33,714 nucleotides of DNA from Bacteroidales bacterium (GCA_024401865.1 JAKSKI010000014.1:1-33714); one strand, 5' to 3'. Shown: positions 7,033 to 16,049, counted from the stretch's first letter. Made by a program: numbers and translations. Notes: a model not told the origin generated them from the letters alone.

Positions 7033-7680
7033 TTGCGTCAGCTCGTCCGACAGTCTCTTCCTTAAAGAGGCGTTGCCGGCAAGAATGGCGTCAGTTGCGC
7101 CCTTTGCCCTGGTAAGACCTCCGCAGATGTCTATCCCTATGATTCTGTGGCTTCCGGCAATGGAACGCAGGCGGTCCGTAATGTCGGCAGGGGAGAGGTT
7201 TCCCTGGTTCCAGTCCGTTCTGAAGTATTCTTCCGAGAGACAGTCCAGGTCAATCGAGACGTAGACGGGTATTCCGTCATCGGGAACGGGTGCCTCGACG
7301 CCGCTTCTGTCTCCTCCGATCCACACCACCGAGACCATTGAAGGCAGTTTGAGCGCTTCCCTGACCCAACTGCCGCAACTGAGTATTCCGGGCTCCTCGA
7401 ATGCCGAGGCCTGGTCATCGGGATGGTTGTCGAACAGAATGAGATGGAAGGGGCCTTGAATCTTCTCTGCAAACAGCAGGCTCAGGTAATGATAGTCTCC
7501 GGAGTCGATCCAATGAACGGCATCTGTATCTATGTCAGACAGTTGCTCCCTGATATGCGAGGCACTTGAGGCCGAACAGTAGCAGTTGGTCTCGTGCACG
7601 CTTCTCAGATCCAGCTCCGGAAACAGGTCGAACTGTTCCTCGGAATATAACTCTGACAATAGCAGAATGTAGTTTTTCAT
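6964..7680 (-). CDS. Arginase-fold (ureohydrolase superfamily) protein
   Basis: A 238-residue protein from ATG 7680; an upstream in-frame start would lie beyond the promoter. Ureohydrolase-like metal motifs are FDNHPDD (about residues 95-101, in place of DAHxD) and SIDLDCLSEEY (about 155-165, in place of SxDxDxxDP). It also has DSGDYHYLS and IGIDICGG. The fold suggests a manganese-dependent C-N hydrolase, but it is shorter than true arginases and agmatinases (about 300 residues), so the substrate is unknown. The promoter TATATTTG sits 5 nt before the ATG. The 3' end overlaps the CobW-family gene by 69 nt, tail to tail. Confidence 0.7.
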   Translation of the reverse strand: MKNYILLLSELYSEEQFDLFPELDLRSVHETNCYCSASSASHIREQLSDIDTDAVHWIDSGDYHYLSLLFAEKIQGPFHLILFDNHPDDQASAFEEPGILSCGSWVREALKLPSMVSVVWIGGDRSGVEAPVPDDGIPVYVSIDLDCLSEEYFRTDWNQGNLSPADITDRLRSIAGSHRIIGIDICGGLTRAKGATDAILAGNASLRKRLSDELTQLCQTEVQGAPDGVPVKMLADKD

Positions 7681-7685
7681 CAATG

Positions 7686-7693
7686 CAAATATA
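7686..7693 (-). promoter_or_regulatory. -7 promoter box of the arginase-fold gene
   Basis: Minus-strand TATATTTG, then CATTG, then ATG. The 5-nt gap predicts a leaderless or nearly leaderless mRNA. Confidence 0.65.
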
Positions 7694-7713
7694 ACAAATT
7701 GAATTTTTTTGAC

Positions 7714-7721
7714 TATATTTG
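7714..7721 (+). promoter_or_regulatory. -7 promoter box of the glycine cleavage operon
   Basis: TATATTTG, 18 nt before ATG 7740 and divergent from the arginase-fold promoter. The leader is far too short for a glycine riboswitch. Confidence 0.65.
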
Positions 7722-7739
7722 TTGTCATAAGAATTGTGT

Positions 7740-8201
7740 ATGGCTGAAGAATTGTTTCCACTGGATCCGGGCAAGGTCTATTATTCTATGGACGAGCTTA
7801 CTCTCGATACGGAAGATGGCCCCAAGACCTTGAAAATGGGGGTGTGGATCAATTTTGATCCTGTCCGCATCCACAGGATGATTGTCAGGGAGAAGATTCT
7901 TCAGGTGGATCCTCTGGAGGTGTTGAACCCTCTGGTGAGCAAGCTCAGGCGTGCCGATCCCGATTATTTCAAGCGCTTCATGGGCCTCAAGCTGGTTATC
8001 GACTATCCGGGTTACAGTACAGGCATAGTCGCTAGCATCCCTTTTGAGACAGACCCCGTCGGATTCTACAAGTGGTGGCGCAAAGGCAAGCACGAAGACA
8101 AGGTGTATCTGTCTCTCGGCAATCAGGTCCGCCTGTTCCAGAAAGTCACCCTGATGGACCCGAAGCTCATCCTCAAGAAAGATCTCGAAATCATCAAATA
8201 A
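7740..8201 (+). CDS. Unknown protein leading the gcv operon
   Basis: A 153-residue protein I do not recognise. ATG 7740 is chosen over a GTG two codons upstream. It has no signal peptide, membrane helix or cysteine motif. The sequence mixes charged and hydrophobic stretches (e.g. PDYFKRFMGLKLVIDYPG, FYKWWRKGKHEDKVYLSLG) and looks like a soluble alpha/beta protein. Its stop is 1 nt from the gcvT start, so translation of the two is almost certainly linked. A role in glycine or one-carbon metabolism, or in lipoyl handling, is inferred only from position. Confidence 0.85.
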   Translation: MAEELFPLDPGKVYYSMDELTLDTEDGPKTLKMGVWINFDPVRIHRMIVREKILQVDPLEVLNPLVSKLRRADPDYFKRFMGLKLVIDYPGYSTGIVASIPFETDPVGFYKWWRKGKHEDKVYLSLGNQVRLFQKVTLMDPKLILKKDLEIIK

Positions 8202-8202
8202 T

Positions 8203-9327
8203 ATGTCCGATACAATCAAGACTACTTGTCTTCACGACAAGCATTTGGCATTGGGCGCCAAGATGAGCCCTTTTGCAGGCTTCGATATGCCCATTCAGTA
8301 CAGTTCCATCACCGAGGAGCACAACGCGGTCCGCAAGGCTGTGGGCGTGTTCGACGTGTCCCATATGGGCGAAATATTCGTCAGCGGACCGGATGCGGAA
8401 TCGTTTGTCAACCATATCTTCACCAATGATGTCAGAGGTATGGAGGACGGACACATTCTCTATGGAATGATGTGCTATCCTGACGGAGGAGTCGTCGATG
8501 ACCTTCTGGTGTACAAGGAATTCGAGCAGGACCATTATCTTCTTGTGGTCAATGCCGCCAATATCGACAAGGATGACGAATGGCTCCGCAGCAACGCTGC
8601 CGGCTATGACGTGGTCATCGACAATCAGTCTGAAGCCTGGGGCCAGCTTGCTGTCCAGGGACCCGGTTCCGAAGATGAAATCGTCAGCCTTCTTGGCATC
8701 GACGGCACCGAGGCCGAAGAGGAAATCCGCAATCTCAAGTTCTACACCTTTGCGGATGCCGAGGACGACAAAGGCAACAGAGTGATAATCAGCCGTACCG
8801 GATACACAGGTGAAGACGGATATGAGATATACGCCACACCTGACAATATCAATTATCTCTGGGATGAACTGATGTCGGACGGAGTCGCACCCTGTGGACT
8901 GGGATGCCGCGATACCCTCAGGTTCGAGGCCGGACTTCCCCTCTATGGTGACGAGCTCAGCGCCGAAATATCTCCCGTGATGGCTGGGCTGTCGATGTTC
9001 TGCAAACTTGACAAGCCCGAATTCGTCGGCAAGGAGGCTCTTGCTTCCCAGAAAGCCGAAGGCGCTCCCCGCAAGCTTGTGGGTATCGAACTTCACGATG
9101 TGGCTATCCCGCGTGCCGGCTATCCTGTCGAGCTCGAGGACGGCACTCAGGTTGGGGTAGTGACCACGGGATATCATTCGATCAGCCTTGACAGGAGCAT
9201 ATGCTTCGCACTCGTAGATTCGAAGGTCTCGGCGCTCGGTACTCCTCTGTGGATTCGCATCCGCAAGAAGGTGTTCCCCGGTGAAGTCGTCAAGAAGAGA
9301 TTTTATCAGACCAATTATAAGAAATAA
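8203..9327 (+). CDS. gcvT: Glycine cleavage system T protein (aminomethyltransferase)
   Basis: A 374-residue protein, a normal GcvT length. It takes the aminomethyl group from lipoylated GcvH and, with tetrahydrofolate, yields 5,10-methylene-THF plus ammonia. Motifs are PFAGFDMPIQYSS (about residue 24), VFDVSHMGE (about 50), a GGVVDDLLVYK stretch (about 97-107) that carries the folate-site aspartate, and CRDTLRFEAGLPLYGDEL (about 236-255). It is the first recognised gene of gcvT-H-PA-PB. The L protein (lipoamide dehydrogenase) is not in the window and must be encoded elsewhere. Confidence 0.97.
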   Translation: MSDTIKTTCLHDKHLALGAKMSPFAGFDMPIQYSSITEEHNAVRKAVGVFDVSHMGEIFVSGPDAESFVNHIFTNDVRGMEDGHILYGMMCYPDGGVVDDLLVYKEFEQDHYLLVVNAANIDKDDEWLRSNAAGYDVVIDNQSEAWGQLAVQGPGSEDEIVSLLGIDGTEAEEEIRNLKFYTFADAEDDKGNRVIISRTGYTGEDGYEIYATPDNINYLWDELMSDGVAPCGLGCRDTLRFEAGLPLYGDELSAEISPVMAGLSMFCKLDKPEFVGKEALASQKAEGAPRKLVGIELHDVAIPRAGYPVELEDGTQVGVVTTGYHSISLDRSICFALVDSKVSALGTPLWIRIRKKVFPGEVVKKRFYQTNYKK

Positions 9328-9346
9328 CAATATTAATCTATAAACA

Positions 9347-9724
9347 ATGGCTAAAATTAATGAAGGACTCCTTTACTGCGAGTCTCACGAATGGGTAAAA
9401 GTAGATGGCAATGTCGCCATTATCGGAGTGTCTGATTTCGCTCAGGAAGAAATGGGTGACATCACTTACGTCGACCTTCCTTCCGAAGGCGACACTGTAA
9501 CTGCGGGAGAGGATTTCGGCGCACTCGAGAGCGTCAAGGCTTCCAGCGAACTCTATTCTCCTGTGAGCGGCACTGTGATAGCTGTCAACAGCGAACTTGA
9601 GGACGCGCCCGAGAAGGTGAACGAGGATCCTTATGCCTCCTGGATAATCAAGGTGGAAATGAGCGACACCAAGGAACTTGATGCACTCATGAACGCTTCC
9701 TCATACGCAGAGATAGCAAAGTAG
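9347..9724 (+). CDS. gcvH: Glycine cleavage system H protein
   Basis: A 125-residue lipoyl carrier. The lipoylation site is Lys64 within ESVKASSELYSP, and the typical SHEWVK and GDITYVDLP segments precede it. The lipoyl arm shuttles the aminomethyl group between P, T and L proteins. It lies 19 nt after gcvT and 7 nt before gcvPA. A lipoate-protein ligase at 20291-21028 could charge it. Confidence 0.98.
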   Translation: MAKINEGLLYCESHEWVKVDGNVAIIGVSDFAQEEMGDITYVDLPSEGDTVTAGEDFGALESVKASSELYSPVSGTVIAVNSELEDAPEKVNEDPYASWIIKVEMSDTKELDALMNASSYAEIAK

Positions 9725-9731
9725 TCAGTAT

Positions 9732-11036
9732 ATGGCTGGATTCTGCTATTTCCCTCAGACAGAGGAAGATATCCGCTTGATGCTGGACCGCATCGGAGTG
9801 GGCTCGCTTGACGATCTCTATGCCGATGTGCCTTCCGACTTCATATACAAGGGCGAATATGACCTCCCTTCCGCTCTCAGCGAGCAGGAGGTTCGTGACT
9901 GGTTCGAGGGCCTTGCAGCCAAGAACACCAGACTCAAGGTGTTTGCCGGTGCAGGTGCTTATGACCATTACACTCCGGCAGTGATTCCGAACATCACATC
10001 CCGTTCGGAATTCCTGACAGCGTACACACCCTATCAGTGCGAGATATCCCAGGGTACTCTCCGCTACATTTTCGAGTGGCAGAGTATGATATGCACCCTT
10101 ACCGGGATGGATGTGTCCAACGCATCGATGTATGACGGGCCTACGGCGGCTGCCGAGGCCGTAAGGATGTGTGTCGCAAGCACCCGCAAGCGCAATACCG
10201 TCATCGTTTCCGCAGGCCTTCTGCCCAACGTCATCGAGACCGTGCTCACCTATGCCAAATTCCCCGGTATCAATGTGGTGATGTCTTCGGACGTAAAGGC
10301 GGACATCGCCTCTGTCGAAGACCTGGCGGGAGTTGTAGTGCCTTCCATCAACCGTTACGGTACAGTCGAAGACCTCACCGGTCTTGCGGATGCCGTTCAC
10401 GCCAAGGGAGCTCTTCTGGTAGAATATTGTGACCCCTCGGCCCTTGCAGTCCTCAAGACTCCTGCGGAATGGGGCGCTGATGTGGCTGTGGGTGACGGTC
10501 AGACTCTCGGAATCCCCCTGTGTTACGGTGGCCCTTACGTGGGATTCATGGCTTGCCGCAGCGAATATATGCGCAAACTCCCCGGCAGAATCGTCGGCCA
10601 GACTGTCGACAAGGAAGGCCGCAGGGTGTTCGTGCTGACGCTTCAGGCTCGCGAGCAGCACATACGCCGCGAGAAGGCGACGTCAAACATCTGCTCAAAC
10701 CAGTCCCTTATGGCACTTTGGTGCACGGTCTATCTTTCCATTATGGGACCTGAAGGTATGCGCAAGGTCAATGACCTGTGCTGGTCGGGTTCGCATTATC
10801 TCAAGCAGCAGCTCCTTGCAACAGGCAAGTTCGAGGATCCCGATCCCGATGCGACATTCATCAAGGAGTTTGCTCTCAAGCCTCTCGTGGATGTGAAGAC
10901 ACTTCAGAAGGCTCTCCTTGATGCCGGATTCTTCGGTGCGCTGGAGATTGACGGATATGTCACCTTCTGCGTGACCGAGAAGCATTCACGCAAGGAAATC
11001 GATGCACTTGTCGAAATAGTCAAATCAGTCAGATAG
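9732..11036 (+). CDS. gcvPA: Glycine dehydrogenase (decarboxylating) subunit 1
   Basis: A 434-residue N-terminal half of a two-subunit P protein. It begins with YFPQTEEDIRLML and contains YTPYQCEISQGTLR (about residues 97-110), NASMYDGPTAAAEA, GDGQTLGIPLCYGGPYVG and REQHIRREKATSNICSN. These are GcvPA hallmarks. It lacks the PLP lysine, which is on subunit 2. Together the subunits decarboxylate glycine and pass the aminomethyl group to GcvH. Confidence 0.97.
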   Translation: MAGFCYFPQTEEDIRLMLDRIGVGSLDDLYADVPSDFIYKGEYDLPSALSEQEVRDWFEGLAAKNTRLKVFAGAGAYDHYTPAVIPNITSRSEFLTAYTPYQCEISQGTLRYIFEWQSMICTLTGMDVSNASMYDGPTAAAEAVRMCVASTRKRNTVIVSAGLLPNVIETVLTYAKFPGINVVMSSDVKADIASVEDLAGVVVPSINRYGTVEDLTGLADAVHAKGALLVEYCDPSALAVLKTPAEWGADVAVGDGQTLGIPLCYGGPYVGFMACRSEYMRKLPGRIVGQTVDKEGRRVFVLTLQAREQHIRREKATSNICSNQSLMALWCTVYLSIMGPEGMRKVNDLCWSGSHYLKQQLLATGKFEDPDPDATFIKEFALKPLVDVKTLQKALLDAGFFGALEIDGYVTFCVTEKHSRKEIDALVEIVKSVR

Positions 11037-11050
11037 GGGAGGACAGAGAT

Positions 11051-12481
11051 ATGAAATACTACGACAAACTTATATTCGAACTCTCCAAGTCCGGCCGTAC
11101 CGGTTACAGCCTTCCTTCGAAGGTCTCGGACAAGGACTCCCTGCCTTCTTCAGGCAATCTGTGGCGTCAGTCGTCTCTCGGACTTCCCGAAGTCAGCGAG
11201 CTTGACGTCGTAAGGCACTACACCAACCTCAGCCAGATGAATTTCGGTGTGGATACCGGGTTCTATCCTCTCGGCAGCTGCACGATGAAATACAATCCCA
11301 AGATCAACGAGGAGATTGTAGGCCAGTTCAACGGAATCCATCCTCTTCAGCCTTTGGAGACCGTTAGAGGATGCGCCGAGGTTTATGAAGGCATAGATGC
11401 CGCCCTCGCTTCTGTTACAGGAATGAAGCATTTCACCTTCGAGCCCTGCGCCGGTGCGCACGGAGAACTCACCGGACTCATGCTTATGCGCGAGTACCAT
11501 TTCTCCCGTGGGGATATGGGACGCACCAAGGTCATTGTGCCTGACAGCGCTCACGGTACGAATCCCGCCTCGGCTGCTGTATGCGGTCTCGAAATAGTAG
11601 AGGTGAAGTCCAAGGCCGACGGCCTGATCGATGTGGAGGACCTCAAACCCCTGCTCGGTCCCGATATCGCCGGCATTATGATGACCAATCCCAACACTCT
11701 TGGACTGTTTGAGCGTGATATCAAGGAAATCGCTGCTCTGGTGCATGATTGCGGCGGACTTCTGTATTATGACGGAGCCAATATGAATCCTCTCATCGGA
11801 GTCGTGCGCCCCGGAGATATGGGATTCGACATAATGCACCTCAATCTGCATAAGTCATTCTCCACACCTCACGGTGGCGGCGGTCCCGGCAGCGGCCCTG
11901 TAGGAGTGGCCGACAAACTGGTCAACCTCCTTCCCCGATATGACAAGGGCGTTGAGAAGAGTGAGTCCGGCATACGCGTAAGCGGCTTCCACGGCAATTT
12001 CGGCGTGATACTCAGGGCTTATGCATATCTACTTATGCTCGGCCGCGAGAATGTCAGGATGGCGGGCAAGCTCGCCACTCTTGGCGCCAACTATATCAAG
12101 GAGTCCCTAAAGGATTGCTACAAGCTGCCGATTCCCACTGTCTGCAAGCACGAGTTTGTGTTTGACGGACTGGTCAATGACGGAGCTCGTGAAGGCGTGG
12201 CCGGAGCTACGACGCTTGATGTGGCCAAGAGGCTGCTCGATTATGGGTTCCACGCTCCTACGATCTACTTCCCTCTGCTCTTCCATCAGGCAATAATGAT
12301 AGAGCCGACCGAAACAGAATCTCTTGAGACTCTGGATGCATTTATCGAGGTAATGCGCAAGATTGCAGCTGAAGCTGCGGAAGATCCCGAACTGCTTCAT
12401 TCGGCTCCTCACGCAACTCCTATCAGCCGTCCGGACGAGACGATGGCTGCAAGACAGCCCAAGCTCACCTGGTTTGCTTAA
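11051..12481 (+). CDS. gcvPB: Glycine dehydrogenase (decarboxylating) subunit 2
   Basis: A 476-residue PLP-bearing half of the P protein. The PLP Schiff-base lysine is Lys268 in HLNLHKSFSTPHGGGGPGSG. Other hallmarks are GFYPLGSCTMKYNP (about residues 71-84), SAHGTNPASA, and YYDGANMNPL. The gap to gcvPA is 14 nt, containing GGGGAGGACAGAG, one of the few purine-rich RBS-like stretches in the window. The 3' end overlaps trmO by 17 nt, tail to tail. Confidence 0.97.
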   Translation: MKYYDKLIFELSKSGRTGYSLPSKVSDKDSLPSSGNLWRQSSLGLPEVSELDVVRHYTNLSQMNFGVDTGFYPLGSCTMKYNPKINEEIVGQFNGIHPLQPLETVRGCAEVYEGIDAALASVTGMKHFTFEPCAGAHGELTGLMLMREYHFSRGDMGRTKVIVPDSAHGTNPASAAVCGLEIVEVKSKADGLIDVEDLKPLLGPDIAGIMMTNPNTLGLFERDIKEIAALVHDCGGLLYYDGANMNPLIGVVRPGDMGFDIMHLNLHKSFSTPHGGGGPGSGPVGVADKLVNLLPRYDKGVEKSESGIRVSGFHGNFGVILRAYAYLLMLGRENVRMAGKLATLGANYIKESLKDCYKLPIPTVCKHEFVFDGLVNDGAREGVAGATTLDVAKRLLDYGFHAPTIYFPLLFHQAIMIEPTETESLETLDAFIEVMRKIAAEAAEDPELLHSAPHATPISRPDETMAARQPKLTWFA

Positions 12482-13151
12482 TTGGGAAGATGGCGACAAC
12501 CGTCAGGTTGTTGCCGTTCACCTTGAACTTTATATCGAATCCCGCGAAGTCCATACCATAGACTTTCGCGGGATTGCCGTGATATGCCGGTCTCGGGTCT
12601 AGCGCAAGTATTTCCTTGAGAGACTGGACTTTGTCAGCGGGGAAAGCCGAGGATTCAAGGATATCTTCAGATATCGAAACCCTGAGGTCCGTCCATTCGT
12701 TGGTATCCACGAACCCGTTGCGTATGCCTGTGTGCGCATCTGTGTACTCGATATATGGCTTTATGTCAATTATCGGCGTACCGTCTGCAAGATCCGCCCC
12801 TGTAACGTTGATGGCGCAATGTTCGAAGTCGACTGATTCTACCCTGACCGACGAGATGCCTATGCCGTTCGGACGGAAAGGGGAGCGTGAGGCAAACACA
12901 CCGATTCTTTCGTTGCCGCCCAACCTTGGAGGTCTGACTGTCGGGCTGAATCCGTTGTCGGGATTACGGTCGAAACTCCACAGCAGCCAGATGTAGTCGA
13001 ATCCTTCCATCCCTCTGAGAGCGTCAGGATTGCGGAACCGGCCGGTCAACTCGATCCTTCCATCCAAGGACGGGGCCAGCCCCGACTGGCGGGGCACTCC
13101 GAATTTGTCGCCAAGCGGAGAACGGAAAACAGCTATCGGTTCGATTGACAT
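12465..13151 (-). CDS. trmO: TrmO-like tRNA methyltransferase (TsaA/YaeB family)
   Basis: A 228-residue protein with the TrmO signature SPFRPNGIGISSVRVESV (about residues 90-108), a GVPRQSGLAP segment near the N-terminus, FDYIWLLWSFDRN, and GTPIIDIKPYIEYTD. TrmO uses SAM to N6-methylate t6A37 in tRNA-Thr, giving m6t6A. A C-terminal beta extension (about 190-228) resembles the DNA- or tRNA-contacting domain of E. coli TrmO. Its start overlaps the end of the M23 gene by 19 nt, so the pair is one operon. Confidence 0.9.
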   Translation of the reverse strand: MSIEPIAVFRSPLGDKFGVPRQSGLAPSLDGRIELTGRFRNPDALRGMEGFDYIWLLWSFDRNPDNGFSPTVRPPRLGGNERIGVFASRSPFRPNGIGISSVRVESVDFEHCAINVTGADLADGTPIIDIKPYIEYTDAHTGIRNGFVDTNEWTDLRVSISEDILESSAFPADKVQSLKEILALDPRPAYHGNPAKVYGMDFAGFDIKFKVNGNNLTVVAIFPIKQTR

Positions 13152-14362
13152 AGGCTGTCGAGTTCGCTCATATATAGATTGTAGATGCCTTCGAAATCCT
13201 CAAGATACTTCTTGTCAAGCGGTTCGGATGCCGGAGAATTGAGGGAAAGAGGGTCTATCGGCTTCTTGTTGTGCCAGATGCGGAAGTCCAGATGCGGTCC
13301 GGTGGCCGTACCCGTGGCTCCCACATAACCGATAAGCTGACCCTGGGACACTCTGCTTCCCGCCCTGACGTTAGCGGCAAACTTGGACAGATGCATATAG
13401 CAGCTTTCGTAACCCTGGGAATGTTTGATTCGGATGCGGTTGCCACCTCCGGAAGGATCCCACCCGCAGAGAGTGACCACCCCGTCACCTATGGAGTGCA
13501 CCGGTGTTCCTGTGGGAGCTGCATAATCCACGGCAGTATGGGCCTTGACCTTGCCGGTTACAGGATGCCTGCGGTGGTAGGAGAACTTGCTGCTGATACG
13601 GTTGTATCTGAGCGGGGCCTTGAGGAACATTCTCTTGAGGCTCTCGCCTCCCTTGCCCCAATATGCCGTACGCATTACTCCCCGTTCGTCCGGAGTCTGG
13701 AAACGTACTGCGGGCAGTTCCTTGCCGCCCCCGTTGAAGACGCAGAAGAATACTGTATCGATGGAAATCACTTCATCTTCGCAGACTCTCTGATTGTATA
13801 TCACTCTGAATCTGTCGCCAGGTTGAAGCGTAAACATATTGACGCTCCACTGATATATGTCCGCGAGGTCCATAATCAGGGCGGGGGAGGCCCCGGAGGC
13901 AATCATATCGTTCCACAGGGAGGAACTGATGGTTATGTCCGAGAATTTCCTCTCCAGCTTGACGGGCTTGGAGTAATTCCATACGCTCAGGGAATCCCTG
14001 CATTTGAATATGGTGCTGCGTATCCTGTCCTGATTGTATACCATATACTCGAGGTCGCCTCTTGACAGCGAGTCGCCCCCATAGTACGCTTCATAAGTGT
14101 TGCCGGCCTTCAGTTTGCGTACGTCGAACACCGTATCGCACAATTGGGCAAGACGGTAGGCGTCGGAAGCGCTCATTCCGCAACGGTTCATAAGGCCCGT
14201 GAATGTTTCTCCGGAAGATACTTTGCCGTCGGTACGGAGATATGCTTCCGTGTCGAACCCCAGAGGGAAATACGGCTCTTCTTCCTCCAAGGCGGACTGC
14301 CGTTGGCAGGAGGCAAGGAGTGTCGTTGCGATAAGGAGGGAGACGGTGCCGGCTTTGCTCAT
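13133..14362 (-). CDS. M23 (LytM-type) peptidase lipoprotein
   Basis: A 409-residue protein from the ATG at 14362, where a lipoprotein signal peptide begins with lipobox LASC (Cys19); the frame stays open upstream into the intergenic region. It is probably periplasmic or outer-membrane anchored. A LytM domain fills the C-terminus: HTAVD (275-279), YMHLSKF (His324) and GPHLDF (357-359). The N-terminal 200 residues resemble the LysM/OapA-like regions that precede M23 domains in envelope endopeptidases. The second zinc-ligand His of the HxH motif is Asp. It probably cuts peptidoglycan crosslinks or regulates an amidase. Confidence 0.88.
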   Translation of the reverse strand: MSKAGTVSLLIATTLLASCQRQSALEEEEPYFPLGFDTEAYLRTDGKVSSGETFTGLMNRCGMSASDAYRLAQLCDTVFDVRKLKAGNTYEAYYGGDSLSRGDLEYMVYNQDRIRSTIFKCRDSLSVWNYSKPVKLERKFSDITISSSLWNDMIASGASPALIMDLADIYQWSVNMFTLQPGDRFRVIYNQRVCEDEVISIDTVFFCVFNGGGKELPAVRFQTPDERGVMRTAYWGKGGESLKRMFLKAPLRYNRISSKFSYHRRHPVTGKVKAHTAVDYAAPTGTPVHSIGDGVVTLCGWDPSGGGNRIRIKHSQGYESCYMHLSKFAANVRAGSRVSQGQLIGYVGATGTATGPHLDFRIWHNKKPIDPLSLNSPASEPLDKKYLEDFEGIYNLYMSELDSLCQSNR

Positions 14363-14386
14363 GTCAGAAATATATTTGATCCATTG

Positions 14387-14394
14387 TAAATATA
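14387..14394 (-). promoter_or_regulatory. Candidate -7 box of the M23/trmO operon
   Basis: Minus-strand TATATTTA differs from TAnnTTTG only at the last base. It lies 24 nt before the ATG. Confidence 0.45.
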
Positions 14395-14420
14395 ATAAAA
14401 TTCGGTGATTATCGGAAATT

Positions 14421-14444
14421 TTGGTATATTTGAGGATATACCAA
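14421..14444. promoter_or_regulatory. Palindrome overlapping the HerA-operon promoter
   Basis: Arms TTGGTATA (14421-14428) and TATACCAA (14437-14444) are perfect inverted repeats with an 8-nt spacer. The -7 box TATATTTG (14425-14432) lies partly in the left arm and spacer. The position suits a repressor operator. No regulator gene is adjacent. Confidence 0.5.
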
Positions 14445-14456
14445 TAATATTCAGTT

Positions 14457-16037
14457 ATGTTTGACACGAAGAACGGATTGTATGTGGCCCACAGCCAGGA
14501 CGGCCCCATCAGCATTTGCGGACGTATGGCCAACCGTCACGGACTTATTGCCGGAGCCACAGGTACCGGCAAGACCGTCACCCTGCAGGTGCTGGCAGAA
14601 ACATTCTCACAAGCGGGAGTTCCCTGTTTTATGGCGGATATGAAAGGCGACCTCAGCGGTATCAGCCAGACCGGGTCGATGAGCGGTTTCATTGAGAAGA
14701 GATGTGCCGAATTCGGCATCGACAATCCCCGTTTCGAAGCGTGCCCCGTTCAGTTTTTCGATGTGTTCGGCGAGCAGGGGCATCCTATGCGCACAACCGT
14801 GTCCAATATGGGCCCGCAACTGCTCAGCCGACTGATGGGACTCAACGAGACTCAGTCGGGCGTTATGGACATCGTGTTCAGGGTCGCTGATGACAAAGGC
14901 TTGCTGCTGATAGACTTAAAGGATCTGAGGTCAATGCTCAACCATATTGGCGAGCATGCTGCCGAATTCCAGAATCAGTACGGTAACGTGTCTTCGGCTT
15001 CGATCGGAGCAATCCAGAGGGCGCTTCTCGGCCTGGAGAGCCAGGGGGCAGACAAATTCTTTGCGGAGCCGTCGTTCGATATCAATGACCTCTTCCGTAC
15101 GAGGGGAGGCAAAGGCGTTATGAGCGTTCTGGCCGCGGACAAGCTGATGATGAATCCCAAGCTTTACTCTTCCTTCCTGCTTTGGCTGTTGTCCGATATC
15201 TATTCCACCCTACCCGAAGTCGGGGATTGCGACCTTCCCAAACTCGTGTTCTTCTTCGACGAGGCCCACACTCTCTTCGATGAAACGCCCAAGGCCCTGG
15301 TTGACAAGATAGAGCAGGTGGTGAGACTTATCCGAAGCAAAGGAGTAGGTGTGTATTTCATCACACAGTCTCCCACAGATATCCCGGACAGCATTCTCGG
15401 GCAGCTGGGCAACAGGGTTCAGCACGCCTTGAGGGCATTTACGCCGAAGGATCAGAAGGCGGTACGCGCTGCTGCCGACACATTCCGCTCCAATCCGTCT
15501 TTCAAGACCGAAGATGCCATAATGGAATTGGAGACGGGCGAAGCTCTGGTTTCATTCCTCGACGAAAAGGGCGCTCCTTCTGTTGTGCAGCGCGCCAAGG
15601 TGCTTTTCCCTTTGAGCCGAATAGGGGCAATAAGCCCCGAACAGAGAAAAGAGGCCATTGAGTGGTCCGGGCTTTCCGGCAAATATGACAATGTGATCGA
15701 CAGGGAGTCTGCTTTCGAACTGCTTCTGGCTGACAGCCGCAAAGCTGCTGAAGAACAGGAGGCTATGGAGAAGAAGGTCAAGTCGCGCAGTTCTTCCAAG
15801 CCCGCAAAGAAGTCTATGAGCAAGGCGGCCAGGATCGGATCCGCAGTGCTTTCCGCCGCAGCGACGGCTGCAATCACTTCCGTGACCAGAAGCGCCGGTA
15901 CCGCCGCCGCGAATGCCGTCACGGGCAAAAAGGGCAAGACGACTGGCAAGGATATAGCAGGACGTGCCATAACCAATGCCACTTCGAGTGCCCTGCGTAC
16001 ACTGACACGTTCGATACTGGGCTCACTTGTTAAATAA
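14457..16037 (+). CDS. HerA/YjgR-like ATPase (DUF853)
   Basis: A 526-residue FtsK/HerA-superfamily ATPase. Walker A GATGTGKT is at 33-40 and Walker B FFFDEAH is around Asp268, followed by [32 protein letters not shown] split over the sensor and arginine region. The pattern MKGDLSGIS after the P-loop is typical of DUF853 (YjgR). The C-terminal 70 residues are Ala/Lys/Thr rich and low complexity. Function in vivo is not established; no NurA nuclease or SIR2 partner is nearby, so this is not an obvious HerA defence pair. It is followed after 12 nt by the symporter gene. Confidence 0.9.
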   Translation: MFDTKNGLYVAHSQDGPISICGRMANRHGLIAGATGTGKTVTLQVLAETFSQAGVPCFMADMKGDLSGISQTGSMSGFIEKRCAEFGIDNPRFEACPVQFFDVFGEQGHPMRTTVSNMGPQLLSRLMGLNETQSGVMDIVFRVADDKGLLLIDLKDLRSMLNHIGEHAAEFQNQYGNVSSASIGAIQRALLGLESQGADKFFAEPSFDINDLFRTRGGKGVMSVLAADKLMMNPKLYSSFLLWLLSDIYSTLPEVGDCDLPKLVFFFDEAHTLFDETPKALVDKIEQVVRLIRSKGVGVYFITQSPTDIPDSILGQLGNRVQHALRAFTPKDQKAVRAAADTFRSNPSFKTEDAIMELETGEALVSFLDEKGAPSVVQRAKVLFPLSRIGAISPEQRKEAIEWSGLSGKYDNVIDRESAFELLLADSRKAAEEQEAMEKKVKSRSSSKPAKKSMSKAARIGSAVLSAAATAAITSVTRSAGTAAANAVTGKKGKTTGKDIAGRAITNATSSALRTLTRSILGSLVK

Positions 16038-16049
16038 ACGGACATTCAC

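Noticed and set aside
7722..7739. Glycine riboswitch upstream of the gcv operon
   Set aside because: Only 18 nt separate the -7 box from the first start codon, far too short for the aptamer.
14363..14533. Longer N-terminus of the M23 lipoprotein
   Set aside because: The internal ATG at 14362 begins a proper lipoprotein signal peptide, and the upstream part would overlap the divergent promoter and the HerA-like gene.
14457..16037. HerA-type anti-phage defence system
   Set aside because: No NurA, SIR2 or DUF4297 partner is adjacent; neighbours are housekeeping genes, and the protein fits the DUF853/YjgR group.
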